Shown: positions 26,218 to 34,420 of the stretch, piece after piece
Layout: the number at the start of each line of letters is the position of its first letter
Numbering within the stretch: the first letter of the stretch is position 1
Assembly: GCF_005796185.1 (NCBI RefSeq)
Contig: NZ_VAHM01000009.1
Location: 93,275-157,274, forward strand
DNA: 64,000 nucleotides
Reading direction: 5' to 3'
Source of the DNA: Pseudarthrobacter sp. NamB4
Lineage (GTDB): Bacteria > Actinomycetota > Actinomycetes > Actinomycetales > Micrococcaceae
Program-made: the position numbers and the translations under genes
Notes under the pieces: model-generated
The model's input: only the letters and a program-made list of their open reading frames with translations
Databases searched by the model: none
What the model was told of the DNA's origin: nothing

Positions 26218-26466
26218 AGGACGTCCCGGCCAGCTCGTGCTCGCTGGATAGGCAGCCGAAGGCCCTGTAGAGAGGCTGAATCGGCGGTAGCCAAGAGCAT
26301 CGCGATAGCGTTACCTGAGTTCCGATGTTTGGGCTGATACCGGATGCTCCTCTGCCCATGCCACGACGATCGTTGACATGTCCATAAATTCGCCACCACA
26401 ACTCCAAGTGGTCCCGGCATCTGACGGCTTGGGGCCGCCCGGAAAATCCATAGGTCCGGTTCCGTG

Positions 26467-27591
26467 ATGAACAAGCACGCTGCAGTACTAGCCATTGCTC
26501 TTGTGCTGTCCGGCTGCACGTTCGGTACCCCTGACGACGTAGCCACTACCCGGGCTGTGAAGCTTGCCGTTGAGCTGGAAGCTTTTGCCGGCAACGCGTC
26601 CGCCCATGGGGCGCCTGCTGTTGTCTTCCATGTGCGTGATGGAGACCAGGAGGAGCTAGGGGCCACCGGAGTGAAGGACCTGGAGTCCAGCACGAAGGCG
26701 GTTCCTACGGACAAAGCGTGGATCATCGGGGCAGGGACGCCGATGGTGGCCGTGTCTGTGATGAAGTTGGCGGAGGCCGCCACCGTGCGCCTGGACGATC
26801 CTGTCTCCGCTCATCTGCCTGAGTTCACAGCCATCTTTCCGGCTTGGGCCCGGGTCACGATCAGGGACTTGTTGGGCAGTACGTCCGGCTTGCCCGACTA
26901 CTTTCCACCCCTGATTGAGTCCAGGAGCCTGGACGAGCTCCAAACCCGCACGTTGACCTTCGAGGAACGGCTTCGAATCGCCGCGGGGGTGGACCTGCCA
27001 CCGGGGCCGGTGGCCTACTTTGCATGGTCGGCGACGGATTGGGAAGTGCTGGGCTGGTTGCTGGAGCGCAAGCACAACCGCGGACTCGCCGAGATTCTTA
27101 CCAGGGACGTGTTCGAGCCGGCAGGGATGAACAATACCCACTTGGCGGCGGCAGGGCAGCCGCCCGAGCCCATGCTGCATGGGTACGTGCTGGAGGACGG
27201 TAACAGGCGCGACTTCACCCGGGTTGACGCGGTGGCCGGATCGGCTGATTCCGGGGTCATTTCAACGGTCGAGGACCTCAGCGGATTTTTGGCGGCGCTC
27301 ACCACGGGGCGGCTTGTCCGCGAGGAAACGTGGAAGAGCATGATTGAGGCCGAGCCGTTCTCTTTGGGTGGCATCCGCCCAAGCGACGACGTCTGCCCGG
27401 GCATACGCCACGTCATTGTTTCCGGGGGCGGAGGGCCCTACAGTGTCCAGTCCGTTTCCTCGTTGGACGGGCAACAGCAGGTGACGGTGGCAACGGTGCT
27501 TCCGCCCCGGGAATTGAACGTCACAGACGCGCCTCCGCTCGTCCCCGAGATGGAAGACGCAATCCTGCAGACAGCCAGAAGGATGTGCTAG
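26467..27591 (+). CDS. Beta-lactamase-fold lipoprotein lacking active-site motifs
   Basis: A 374-residue secreted lipoprotein (signal HAAVLAIALVLSGC with lipobox) of the serine beta-lactamase / D-Ala-D-Ala carboxypeptidase fold. The order of family segments is clear: IIGAGTPMVAVSVMKLAEAATVRLDDPVSAHLPEF, VTIRDLLGSTSGLPDYF, VFEPAGMNNTHL, DSGVISTVEDLSGFL. The nucleophile Ser-x-x-Lys position reads Ala-Gly-Thr-Pro, the Tyr-x-Asn position reads YFAWSATDW, and the final His-x-Gly region reads IVSGGGGPYS. It is therefore probably a binding protein, not an enzyme. Start is ATG 26467; GTG 26464 adds one residue. Confidence 0.8.
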   Translation: MNKHAAVLAIALVLSGCTFGTPDDVATTRAVKLAVELEAFAGNASAHGAPAVVFHVRDGDQEELGATGVKDLESSTKAVPTDKAWIIGAGTPMVAVSVMKLAEAATVRLDDPVSAHLPEFTAIFPAWARVTIRDLLGSTSGLPDYFPPLIESRSLDELQTRTLTFEERLRIAAGVDLPPGPVAYFAWSATDWEVLGWLLERKHNRGLAEILTRDVFEPAGMNNTHLAAAGQPPEPMLHGYVLEDGNRRDFTRVDAVAGSADSGVISTVEDLSGFLAALTTGRLVREETWKSMIEAEPFSLGGIRPSDDVCPGIRHVIVSGGGGPYSVQSVSSLDGQQQVTVATVLPPRELNVTDAPPLVPEMEDAILQTARRMC

Positions 27592-27743
27592 CTAGAACAC
27601 TACAAACGTTAGGGCCATTCAAGGGACTGGAAGAGGGGTATCACCTCCTGTCGGCCCTACTCAGGAGCTGTAAGGATTCTGCAAGACCTGACTCGCCCGG
27701 GAGCCTCCCCGATCCTGTCTTACCTCGGGGGCACCATGGGAGT

Positions 27744-28025
27744 ATGACGGCTCCAACGGTGGAGGCGGCGATCCATGAACTGATGGATCTCGCCTGGAAT
27801 GTTGTCTACGACCTGCTCGAGCAGCGGGGCCTGCTCGGTGACGGGCTGGAGGTGGGGGAGTACACCGGGATCCATTCCTGGGTGGAAGGCCTCACCCGGT
27901 ACACCGTGGTCCACTCCCGGGAAGTAGCGGTCCTGTTCGTGGACACACGGCCGGTGGACGCGATCGCCTTCCATCACGACCTGCTGGGCGCCGACGACCC
28001 GAAGGCCTTCTTCACGCTTCCTTGA
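27744..28025 (+). CDS. Unknown 93-residue protein, paralogue 2
   Basis: Second copy of the protein at 25611 (MTAPTVEAAIHELMDLAWNV...VGEYTGIHSWVEGLTRYTVV...VAVLFVDTRPVDAIAFHHDL). GGGAG lies before the ATG. Differences from the first copy are mostly single residues, and the last few residues differ (KAFFTLP versus ATFFTILG). The three-hairpin element that precedes paralogue 1 is absent here. Function unknown. Confidence 0.75.
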   Translation: MTAPTVEAAIHELMDLAWNVVYDLLEQRGLLGDGLEVGEYTGIHSWVEGLTRYTVVHSREVAVLFVDTRPVDAIAFHHDLLGADDPKAFFTLP

Positions 28026-28082
28026 CACACGAGAAGGAGCCGTACGCCGGATCAGCAGGGTGCGGCGCCTTCTCGGATTCCG

Positions 28083-28627
28083 TCACCAGTAGTGGGCTAC
28101 GTCCACGATCAGTCGGGAGCCGGACCCTGCCCCGTCCAGGATGAAGACCCTGAAGGGCAGGCGGGCGCGGACGCCCAGGCCGATGCTGGTGGAACCCTCG
28201 AAGCTTCCGGCGTAGGCCACTTGCCGGAAGGTTTGGTAGCCGGCCACGTTGGACAGCTCAGCCTTCGCGGCGGGGTTGTAGGTGACGTTGCCGTTTGGTC
28301 GTAGGAGGGTGCGTTCACGACGACCTGCAGGCGCGCTTTGCCGTAGACAGGGATCTTGAAGCCGGTGCCGTCCTGGATGATCTCCGGGACATACCGGACG
28401 GTGTAGCCCTTCACAGGGCCGTTGAGGTCGACCACCATCCGGTCAAAGCAGGGTTGCTGCCCGGTCCGGACGTTGGTGACAGAGGCGGTGCTCATCCCAG
28501 GCGCGGTCTTGTCCTGAGATCCCCATGCGAGCCCGCAATAGGATGCTGCCGAGGCTGGCCCCGGAGCCACGATGCCCAGCCCAACGGCCGCCAGAAGCGC
28601 CGTGAGCCAGAGAAGGAGTTTCTTCAT
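28083..28627 (-). pseudogene. Secreted AMIN-like domain protein, one-base frameshift
   Basis: The N-terminal frame has a signal peptide (MKKLLLWLTALLAAVGLGI...GPASA) and YCGLAWGSQDK...CFDRMVVDLNG...GYTVRYVPEI, an AMIN-like exported protein common in actinobacteria. It ends in nonsense after VVVNAPSYD. The next frame supplies the missing half: NGNVTYNPAAKAELSNVAGY...LPFRVFILDGAGSGSRLIVDVAHYW and a stop at 28083. Restoring one C in the run around 28297 rejoins both parts. So this is a very recent frameshift or a sequencing error. Confidence 0.7.
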
Positions 28628-28901
28628 TGGTGCCATCCAAGGGGGAGTGGTGCGGTTGGACAGCTCAAGATTTGGGATCGCGGACACAGGAAACGAGGGT
28701 TGTTGCCGCTTCGGGGCGGAACCGTAAAGAACACCGCATCCGGGTCACGCACCAGTAAAACCGGGGGCTTCTCCAGGCCCTGTTTAATCGTTTCGGTACC
28801 GTTTTTGAATCCGGCCGTTATGGGCGATAACAGGCCCTGGGGGCCGTGGCGTTTCCGCTACCAGGGCCCGGCTGCTTCTCCCAGGACTTATCCCTCAGGG
28901 G

Positions 28902-29084
28902 TCAGCTTTCGTGGCGGCTGACGGCAAGGACAGCGAGGTCGCGGATCAGCCGCTGCACCTCGTGTTCCCTGCCAGAAGACCGCGGAGCGGTCGGTACCGG
29001 CCGCAGCCAAATCAGGCGATTCTTCGGCGGAGCAGGAATCGGCGCCCCCTTGCGTGCTTCATCTGCCAACGATGTGCTGCTCAT
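28902..29084 (-). CDS. Hypothetical short basic protein
   Basis: A 60-residue frame (MSSTSLADEARKGAPIPAPP...LIWLRPVPTAPRSSGREHEV) with AGGGGG about 11 bases before the ATG. It is proline- and arginine-rich with no recognisable family. It may be a real small gene, but support is limited to the ribosome site. Confidence 0.35.
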   Translation of the reverse strand: MSSTSLADEARKGAPIPAPPKNRLIWLRPVPTAPRSSGREHEVQRLIRDLAVLAVSRHES

Positions 29085-29287
29085 GACGATACGTCCCCCT
29101 GACGTGGTCATTCCAAGTGTCTGCAAGCCACTCTAGGAAGCCAAAGGGACAAAGCGGAAGCCGCTCGTCCGTCTTTGGGGAACTATTGTGCCGATCTTGA
29201 GTTTTCGCTCCGCAGGCTCTCATCCCAGGTTGGGAGGGGCTTCAGCGCTCAGGAAGGGCCGGCGAGGTGTTGAGCGCGGTGCCGCCG

Positions 29288-29778
29288 CTAGAACACCAGA
29301 CCGTGGCGCTCGACCAGCGGCATGGTTGCATCGAAGTCCACCTCGGCGCCGTACTCGGCCGCGAGGGCGGGAAGGGTTTCCGGGGAGTACTCGCCGCCAG
29401 GCTCGGTAAGTCGACGGAACAGTGATTCGATCCGCCCGGAACGATGATCTCAAGAAAGCGGAGTTCGTCTTCGCCGGCATTCCAGAAGGTGTGCCAGCGC
29501 CCAAGCGGTTTGGCTACCAGGTCGCCCGGCCCTGCAGTGACCTCGATGCCCTCCTCGATCACGCCCAGTGTGCCGGCCAGCACGAACGAGTATTCGTCTT
29601 CCCGGCTGTGGCGGTGCATTGGCGCGGCCAGCATCTTTGGTCCGAGCACGTGTTCGACCAGTGCAACCCTGCCGGAGGAAGCTTCGCTCTCAAGAAGGTA
29701 CCTGTCCAGGAACCCTGGCTCACCAGTGGCCTCACCTTCACCTGCGCGGACGATATGAGGGCCGGACGGCGTATCCAT
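29288..29778 (-). pseudogene. Cupin domain protein, one-base frameshift
   Basis: The frame from ATG 29778 contains the cupin metal motifs MHRHSREDEYSFVLAGTLGVI and GDLVAKPLGRWHTFWNAG, up to LEIIVPGG. The expected end is in another frame: IESLFRRLTEPGGEYSPETL...LVERHGLVF and a stop at 29288. A missing base in the G-rich run near 29436 explains it. A related, intact cupin lies at 30368-30895. Confidence 0.75.
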
Positions 29779-29879
29779 ACCGTCATCGTATGACCGTGCA
29801 TTCCGTGCGGGTACTCAAGAATTGGGCCGGATCTGCGATATTGGTGCCAGCACGCAAGCAACAATCGCAAGGACCGATG

Positions 29880-30278
29880 ATGGGCGCATGGGGCTTTCTG
29901 CCATTTGAGAATGACGACGCGCTGGACTGGCTGGACGAACTTGAAGGCGGCGGTGCCGACGTCGTGCGCGGGGCGCTGGCCAAGGTGAACGGCGGCTACG
30001 TCGAGGCGCCGGAAGGCAGCATTGCTGTAGCGGCCGCCGACATCACCGCAGCGTGCCAGGGCAATCCGTCCGGCGACCTGCCGGAGAACGTCGCCGACTG
30101 GGTGACCGCCCACGGGGCCGAGATCACCGCCGAAGACGTGGAACTCGCCCTGGAGGCTGTCGGGCGGGTGGCGGGGGAGAAGTCCGAGCTGGCCGAGCTG
30201 TGGGACGACGCCGACGAACCCGAATGGCGCGAATCCCTCGAAGACCTCGCGGAACGGCTGCGCGCGGCGCTGCGGTAG
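29880..30278 (+). CDS. DUF4259 domain-containing protein
   Basis: A 132-residue acidic protein starting MGAWGFLPFENDDALDWLDEL, the characteristic opening of DUF4259. The rest is helical and rich in Glu and Ala. AAGGA lies six bases before ATG 29880; ATG 29877 is in frame and closer to it. Function unknown; the family is often found near immunity-type genes, but nothing here shows that. Confidence 0.85.
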   Translation: MGAWGFLPFENDDALDWLDELEGGGADVVRGALAKVNGGYVEAPEGSIAVAAADITAACQGNPSGDLPENVADWVTAHGAEITAEDVELALEAVGRVAGEKSELAELWDDADEPEWRESLEDLAERLRAALR

Positions 30279-30367
30279 CGAGAATTGGGCGGTGAAAAAC
30301 CCTCAGTGTCGTGGCCAGGTAGTTCGGTTAGCCGATGCCGTCCGGAATCTTGAGGGTGCACCGCCAG

Positions 30368-30895
30368 CTACACCATTCGCATCGGCCCGAAACGTGCCTG
30401 CAGTTCGGGCACCCAAGCCTGGTCCAGGACGAGACCGTACCGAGTGCAGAGCGCGACGACATCTTCATCGGTGGTAGGACCGGGATCCTGGAGCAGCGCA
30501 GCGATCTGTTCGAAAAGCCGCTCGAAGCCGCCTGGGGAGATGGTCTCCACGATAAGTGCGGGCTCCGGGCCAGGGTTCCAGAAGGTGTGCAGGACGTGAC
30601 GCGGCTTCCAAACGTACGTGCCTGCTGGCGCCTCGATTTCCGTGTCGCCGACCCGCGCCCATATGGTGCCGCTGACTACATAGGAGAGCTCGTCCTCGTG
30701 TTGGTGAATGTGGGGTTCAACGAGGACTCCCGGCTCGATCGGGTGCTCCACGACTGCGAAACTACCTCCGGTCTGTTCGCTGTAGATCTTGAATCGAACG
30801 CCCAGACCACCGAGGTCGACCAACCGGCCGTGGTCAGTGCCCAGGAAGTACTCATCGTCCCTGCCGGATTGGGGGACCCCGCTTGTGGCTTCCAT
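30368..30895 (-). CDS. Cupin domain-containing protein
   Basis: A 175-residue cupin. Metal-binding motif 1 is EPHIHQHEDELSYVVSGTIWARVG and motif 2 is GTYVWKPRHVLHTFWNPG; the C-terminal part (GGFERLFEQIAALLQ...CTRYGLVLD) resembles the end of the broken cupin at 29288-29778, so the two belong to one subfamily. Start ATG 30895 is used; 30904 is an in-frame alternative. Probably a small-molecule binding or dioxygenase-like protein. Confidence 0.85.
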   Translation of the reverse strand: MEATSGVPQSGRDDEYFLGTDHGRLVDLGGLGVRFKIYSEQTGGSFAVVEHPIEPGVLVEPHIHQHEDELSYVVSGTIWARVGDTEIEAPAGTYVWKPRHVLHTFWNPGPEPALIVETISPGGFERLFEQIAALLQDPGPTTDEDVVALCTRYGLVLDQAWVPELQARFGPMRMV

Positions 30896-31085
30896 GAGGA
30901 CCATATTCCGCCTGCACGTACCCCCAAGATAGGGTGGAAAACCCCCTTTCCGTGAACGTCGGCGGTTGAGCTGAAGGTCATGGCCAGCCCAGGGTTTGTC
31001 GCTCGCCAAGCGACTCGAGCCGGGTATGACCATCCATGTCTGGCTAGTGTAAACATATGGACCTCTCCTCTGAGTTTCCGCCGGC

Positions 31086-31591
31086 GTGCTGCTCCGGACG
31101 GTGCAGACATCGGATGCCGCGGCATTGACAGCGGCCTTCCTAAGAAATCGGGAACACCTTGCGCCATGGGAGCCGATCCGAACCGACAAGTTCTTCACCG
31201 TCCAGGGACAGCAGGATGTGCTTACCGGCAGCGCCAGGAAATCGATGCCGGAATCGCCCTGCCGATGGTGCTCGTGCGGGATGGTGAAGTCCTCGGTCTG
31301 CTCACCCTCAGCTCGATCGTGCGCGGCGCCTTCCAGAACGCCCACCTTGGCTACTGGATCGACCACACGCTTCAAGGGGCGGGCATCATGACGGCGGCAG
31401 TCGCAGCCGCCACACGTATCGCCAAAGACAACCTTGAATTGCACCGCATCGAGGCTACCACCCTGGCACACAACACAGCATCACAGAGGGTTTTGGAGAA
31501 GAACGGCTTTGAGCGTTACGGGACAGCACCAGCCTATTTGCGGATCGCCGGGAGCTGGCAGGACCACCGCATGTTCCAGCGAATCCTCTGA
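31086..31591 (+). pseudogene. GNAT N-acetyltransferase (RimJ/RimL-like), frameshifted
   Basis: The first frame reads MLLRTVQTSDAAALTAAFLRNREHLAPWEP...TVQGQQDVLTG, the usual start of RimJ/RimL-type acetyltransferases. After about 31225 the sequence continues in another frame: RQEIDAGIALPMVLVRDGEVLG...GYWIDHTLQGAGIMTAAVAAA...ASQRVLEKNGFERYG, containing the acetyl-CoA site and the C-terminal motif. The two halves are complete except for a few bases, so the gene is broken by a short deletion or a sequencing error. Confidence 0.75.
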
Positions 31592-31618
31592 ACCGGGAGC
31601 GTCTCCGGAGCGGGCACG

Positions 31619-31650
31619 AAAAAAGCGCGCCCCGTTCGCTGAGCGCGCCC
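31619..31650 (-). terminator. Rho-independent terminator of the csbD-like gene
   Basis: On the minus strand, GGGCGCGCTC...GGGGCGCGC followed by six T residues, placed just after the csbD stop. Typical stem plus T tract. Confidence 0.75.
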
Positions 31651-31665
31651 TTCCCGTACTGCCAG

Positions 31666-31842
31666 TCAGTCCTTTTTGAAGGCGTCCTTGACCTTCTCGC
31701 CGGCCTGCTTCAGATCGCCCTTGGTCTGGTCGGTCTGGCCTTCAGCCTTCAGGCTCTCATCGCCGCTGGCGTTGCCGGCGGCTTCCTTGCCCTTACCGCC
31801 AGCCTTATCGGCAGCGTTCTCAATCTTGTCGCCCAGTCCCAT
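31666..31842 (-). CDS. CsbD family stress protein
   Basis: A 58-residue hydrophilic, Lys/Glu/Gly-rich protein (MGLGDKIENAADKAGGKGKE...GDLKQAGEKVKDAFKKD), typical of the CsbD family induced by general stress. AGAGGAGG lies nine bases before ATG 31842. A perfect 20-bp palindrome about 50 bases upstream is a likely control site, and a terminator follows. Confidence 0.92.
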   Translation of the reverse strand: MGLGDKIENAADKAGGKGKEAAGNASGDESLKAEGQTDQTKGDLKQAGEKVKDAFKKD

Positions 31843-31890
31843 GGTTTTTCCTCCTCTGGTTTTGGCAGCCGTTCGCATTCGGCTATATCC

Positions 31891-31910
31891 ATACTAAGCA
31901 TGCTTAGTAT
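31891..31910. promoter_or_regulatory. Perfect 20-bp palindrome upstream of csbD
   Basis: ATACTAAGCATGCTTAGTAT is fully self-complementary and lies 49 bases before the csbD start, in AT-rich sequence unlike its surroundings. It suits a dimeric repressor or activator. Confidence 0.65.
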
Positions 31911-31949
31911 TAGGTTTTCAAGTCCGCCCACTGGCCCACGGTAAAAAGA

Positions 31950-32342
31950 TCAGGTCCAGAAGTCGGCCGCCATGGTGGTGTCCCCGGCCATTTCAATGCC
32001 CTCGGCCACCTTCCCGTCGGAGATGCTGAATACGATGACCTGTCGTTGGTCCAGGGTCTTGCCGTTGCGCTCGGCATGCGTGAACTGAACGCCAACGGTG
32101 TACCTGTCACCCGGTGCCACGTCCTCCACGGTGACCTTCACCGAGCCGTTGGACCGCGAAAAGAGTTCGCCGAAATAGGCCAGGATGGCATCCCGCCCCT
32201 GCTTGACCCCGGACAGTGGGCCGTTTCCTGCGGCATGCCACACCGCGTCCTCGGGAAACAGGTCTCTAAGCGCATCTGTGTCGCCAGCGCTGAATGCTTC
32301 ATAGCCTCGCCGAACCAGTGCGGCGTTTTCCTGTGCTCCCAT
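31950..32342 (-). CDS. Nuclear transport factor 2-like (SnoaL) family protein
   Basis: A 130-residue NTF2-like protein starting MGAQENAALVRRGYEAFSAGD, with the family features DLFPEDAVWHAAGNGPLSGVKQGRDAILAYF and DQRQVIVFSISDGKVAEGIEM. These small alpha/beta-cone proteins bind or isomerise small molecules, but the ligand is not predictable. A longer in-frame start at 32426 has an acidic, non-conserved extension. Confidence 0.85.
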   Translation of the reverse strand: MGAQENAALVRRGYEAFSAGDTDALRDLFPEDAVWHAAGNGPLSGVKQGRDAILAYFGELFSRSNGSVKVTVEDVAPGDRYTVGVQFTHAERNGKTLDQRQVIVFSISDGKVAEGIEMAGDTTMAADFWT

Positions 32343-32447
32343 TTCGGCGCCTCCGTCATCATCGTCGGATTCTTGCGAGGCCAGAGTAGGCTCGCCTGAC
32401 GGGTTTGTCGAGGGCAAGTCCGGCACCGGGCCCCTTGGGTCGCAGAC

Positions 32448-33131
32448 CTAGACGATGTCTCCGTCACGGAGGTGCGTTCGCCGGGAACGGCGGGGGAGTC
32501 CCCGGGCCCACCAGGCGATCATCAGGCCCGCGGTGGCGGCCCCACCGGCGTAGACCCAGGGCGAGGACCATGACCCTTCGGGGCTGGGGATGGCGAAGGC
32601 AATCACGACTGCAGTCAGTGCCAGGAGGACCTCCACGGACGCCTGCAGGGGCCGGGCCCGGTACTCAGGATCAGTCAGCCGGACCAGGGGAATGACCGGG
32701 AGCAGGAACAGGCCGAGACTGGGAATCGGGTAGATGATGTTGAACGTAAAGATCGTCATGCCCAGCAGCAACAGCCCCAGAAACTTCAGCACCTGCACTG
32801 CCGGAAGCGGGTTCTCCGGAGTCCACCGGCTCAGCAGCAAGCCCCAGGCCGGCAGACCCAGCAGCCAGCCGCCGCACCACCAGCCAACGTTCGTCAGCGC
32901 CAACGGCACGAGCAGGGCACCGGGAAGCAGGAACGCCACGGCCTGCCGCAGGGACGGGAGCTTTCCCGTCGGACCGAAGATGCAGGCCCCGATCAGCAGA
33001 TAAGTAGCCACGTACCAGGGCAGCAGCTGGATCACAGGGTCGGCCAGGTTGAACACCATCAGGGTCAGCGCGGGAACCATTACGCACACCCCGGCGAAGG
33101 CCCATGGACGGCGAGTGTCGGCGGTGGCCAT
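32448..33131 (-). CDS. Multi-pass membrane protein of unknown function
   Basis: A 227-residue hydrophobic protein with about seven membrane spans (AFAGVCVMVPALTLMVFNL, LLPWYVATYLLIGACIF, AVAFLLPGALLVPLALTNVG, FLGLLLLGMTIFTFNIIYPI, ASVEVLLALTAVVIAFAI and others) and a basic tail. No family is recognised. The next gene starts four bases away on the same strand, so both are probably one transcript. Confidence 0.7.
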   Translation of the reverse strand: MATADTRRPWAFAGVCVMVPALTLMVFNLADPVIQLLPWYVATYLLIGACIFGPTGKLPSLRQAVAFLLPGALLVPLALTNVGWWCGGWLLGLPAWGLLLSRWTPENPLPAVQVLKFLGLLLLGMTIFTFNIIYPIPSLGLFLLPVIPLVRLTDPEYRARPLQASVEVLLALTAVVIAFAIPSPEGSWSSPWVYAGGAATAGLMIAWWARGLPRRSRRTHLRDGDIV

Positions 33132-33134
33132 CGG

Positions 33135-33650
33135 TTACCGGTGCTCCAGCCACCGTGCGTAAAGCTCGCCACTGTTCTTCAGGACGGACGCCGAATAGGC
33201 CATGCCGCCGGTGATGCTCGTCAGGGCTGCGGCGACGAAGCCGATGATGGGAAGCAGCTCCGGGAGCTTGCCTTCGGGTACGAACAGGATCAAGGCGGCC
33301 ACGATCAGTACAGATATGATCGCCGAGATTTTGATGGCCGGTGGATTGGTGCGGAGGGCCTGGTCCACACGGGGGATGTCGGTGGCGGGTTTTGGAAGCT
33401 TCCGTGAGAACCGCGCCCCCAGCGTCACGAGCCAGCCCACGGACGAGAGGCCGACACCAAGGGCCATCGCGAAGATGCCCCGTTCAATGTCCTGGCCGAG
33501 CAACCCGGAGAGCGCTGCATCGACGGCTCCGGGGATAGCGATGACTGCCCCAAACCACCATGCAAAGAAAACCCAAGTCCGACGCTGCGCATAGCCGAAG
33601 GCCTGAGCCCGTGGATCACTTGCCGTCGCGGCGGCATCCCCCAATGTCAT
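33135..33650 (-). CDS. Membrane protein of unknown function
   Basis: A 171-residue protein with about four spans (TWVFFAWWFGAVIAIPGAVD, FAMALGVGLSSVGWLVTLGA, ISAIISVLIVAALILFVPEG, LLPIIGFVAAALTSITGGMA). It lies directly upstream of, and on the same strand as, the 227-residue membrane protein; the two may work together. No family recognised. It is the last intact gene before the island. Confidence 0.7.
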   Translation of the reverse strand: MTLGDAAATASDPRAQAFGYAQRRTWVFFAWWFGAVIAIPGAVDAALSGLLGQDIERGIFAMALGVGLSSVGWLVTLGARFSRKLPKPATDIPRVDQALRTNPPAIKISAIISVLIVAALILFVPEGKLPELLPIIGFVAAALTSITGGMAYSASVLKNSGELYARWLEHR

Positions 33651-33867
33651 GCAGCAGACAATACCTGCATCCGGTCTTTCACGAGCGGCAGGCCGGTGGT
33701 ACTCGCCGCCTAATCATGGCTGACCAAGCCTTGCCGGGCGGTAGGTGCGCGTTCATGGAATGAGGCAGCCACACGCCGGCAAGTCCAGGCCTAATGCCGT
33801 CTCACGAACTATACCTATGGGTGACGTACCCGGAACCCCCGGAAACCAGGCGAAATAGGGCCATTTT

Positions 33868-33905
33868 TGTCTCATAGAGTCTGTCTCACCGCAATGTCTT
33901 ATAGA
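33868..33905. repeat. Repeated TGTCTYATAGA motifs before a serine recombinase
   Basis: TGTCTCATAGA (33868) and TGTCTTATAGA (33895) are direct repeats 27 bases apart, with a further TGTCTCA at 33882 and another TGTCTCATT at about 34270 past the recombinase fragment. Their placement just upstream of the recombinase start suits recombinase binding subsites. Confidence 0.4.
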
Positions 33906-33937
33906 ACCCTCAAGGGTCTGCGTGACACTATGTGTGC

Positions 33938-34420
33938 ATGAAGCTGGGGTATGCACGGGTGAGCACCACGGACCAAGACGCGCGGATGCAGGTCGCCGCC
34001 CTCGAAGAGGCGGGTGTCGAGAGGGAGCGGATCTTCATCGACCACATGTCGGGAGCGAAAACCGCGAAAGAGCGCCCCGGCCTGACCGAACTGCTGAAGT
34101 ACGCCCGCGACGGGGACGATGTCTACTGCTGGCGCATCGACCGCCTGGGCCGCTCCCTGATTGATGTGCTGAACACCGTCGACGAGATGACCAAACGGGG
34201 GCTCCGGCTGCACTCCATCGTCGACGGAGTTGACCCAAGTACAGCGTCCGTTCTGCGAAGGTCTAGCCGATGTCTCATTCCAGAGAATCACGTGAGAATA
34301 GAGCCACGTAGAATGCGGCAATATGGTCCCCATGGACTCAGGCAACTTTTCCAGGCCGCGACCGGCGTCAAATCCATTCGCTGTAGCACCGAGGCCTGGA
34401 GGCCCGCGCCCGTCAACTAG
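33938..34420 (+). pseudogene. Serine recombinase (resolvase/invertase), truncated
   Basis: The catalytic domain is intact at the start (MKLGYARVSTTDQDARMQVAA, with Ser10) and continues through DDVYCWRIDRLGRSLIDVLNTVDEM to GLRLHSIVDGVDPSTA. At about 34246, where TGRLMLxMLATLAEYER should follow, the sequence changes to unrelated residues up to a stop at 34420. The end of the catalytic domain and the DNA-binding domain are gone. The break point marks the left border of the block carrying the NACHT gene. Confidence 0.8.
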
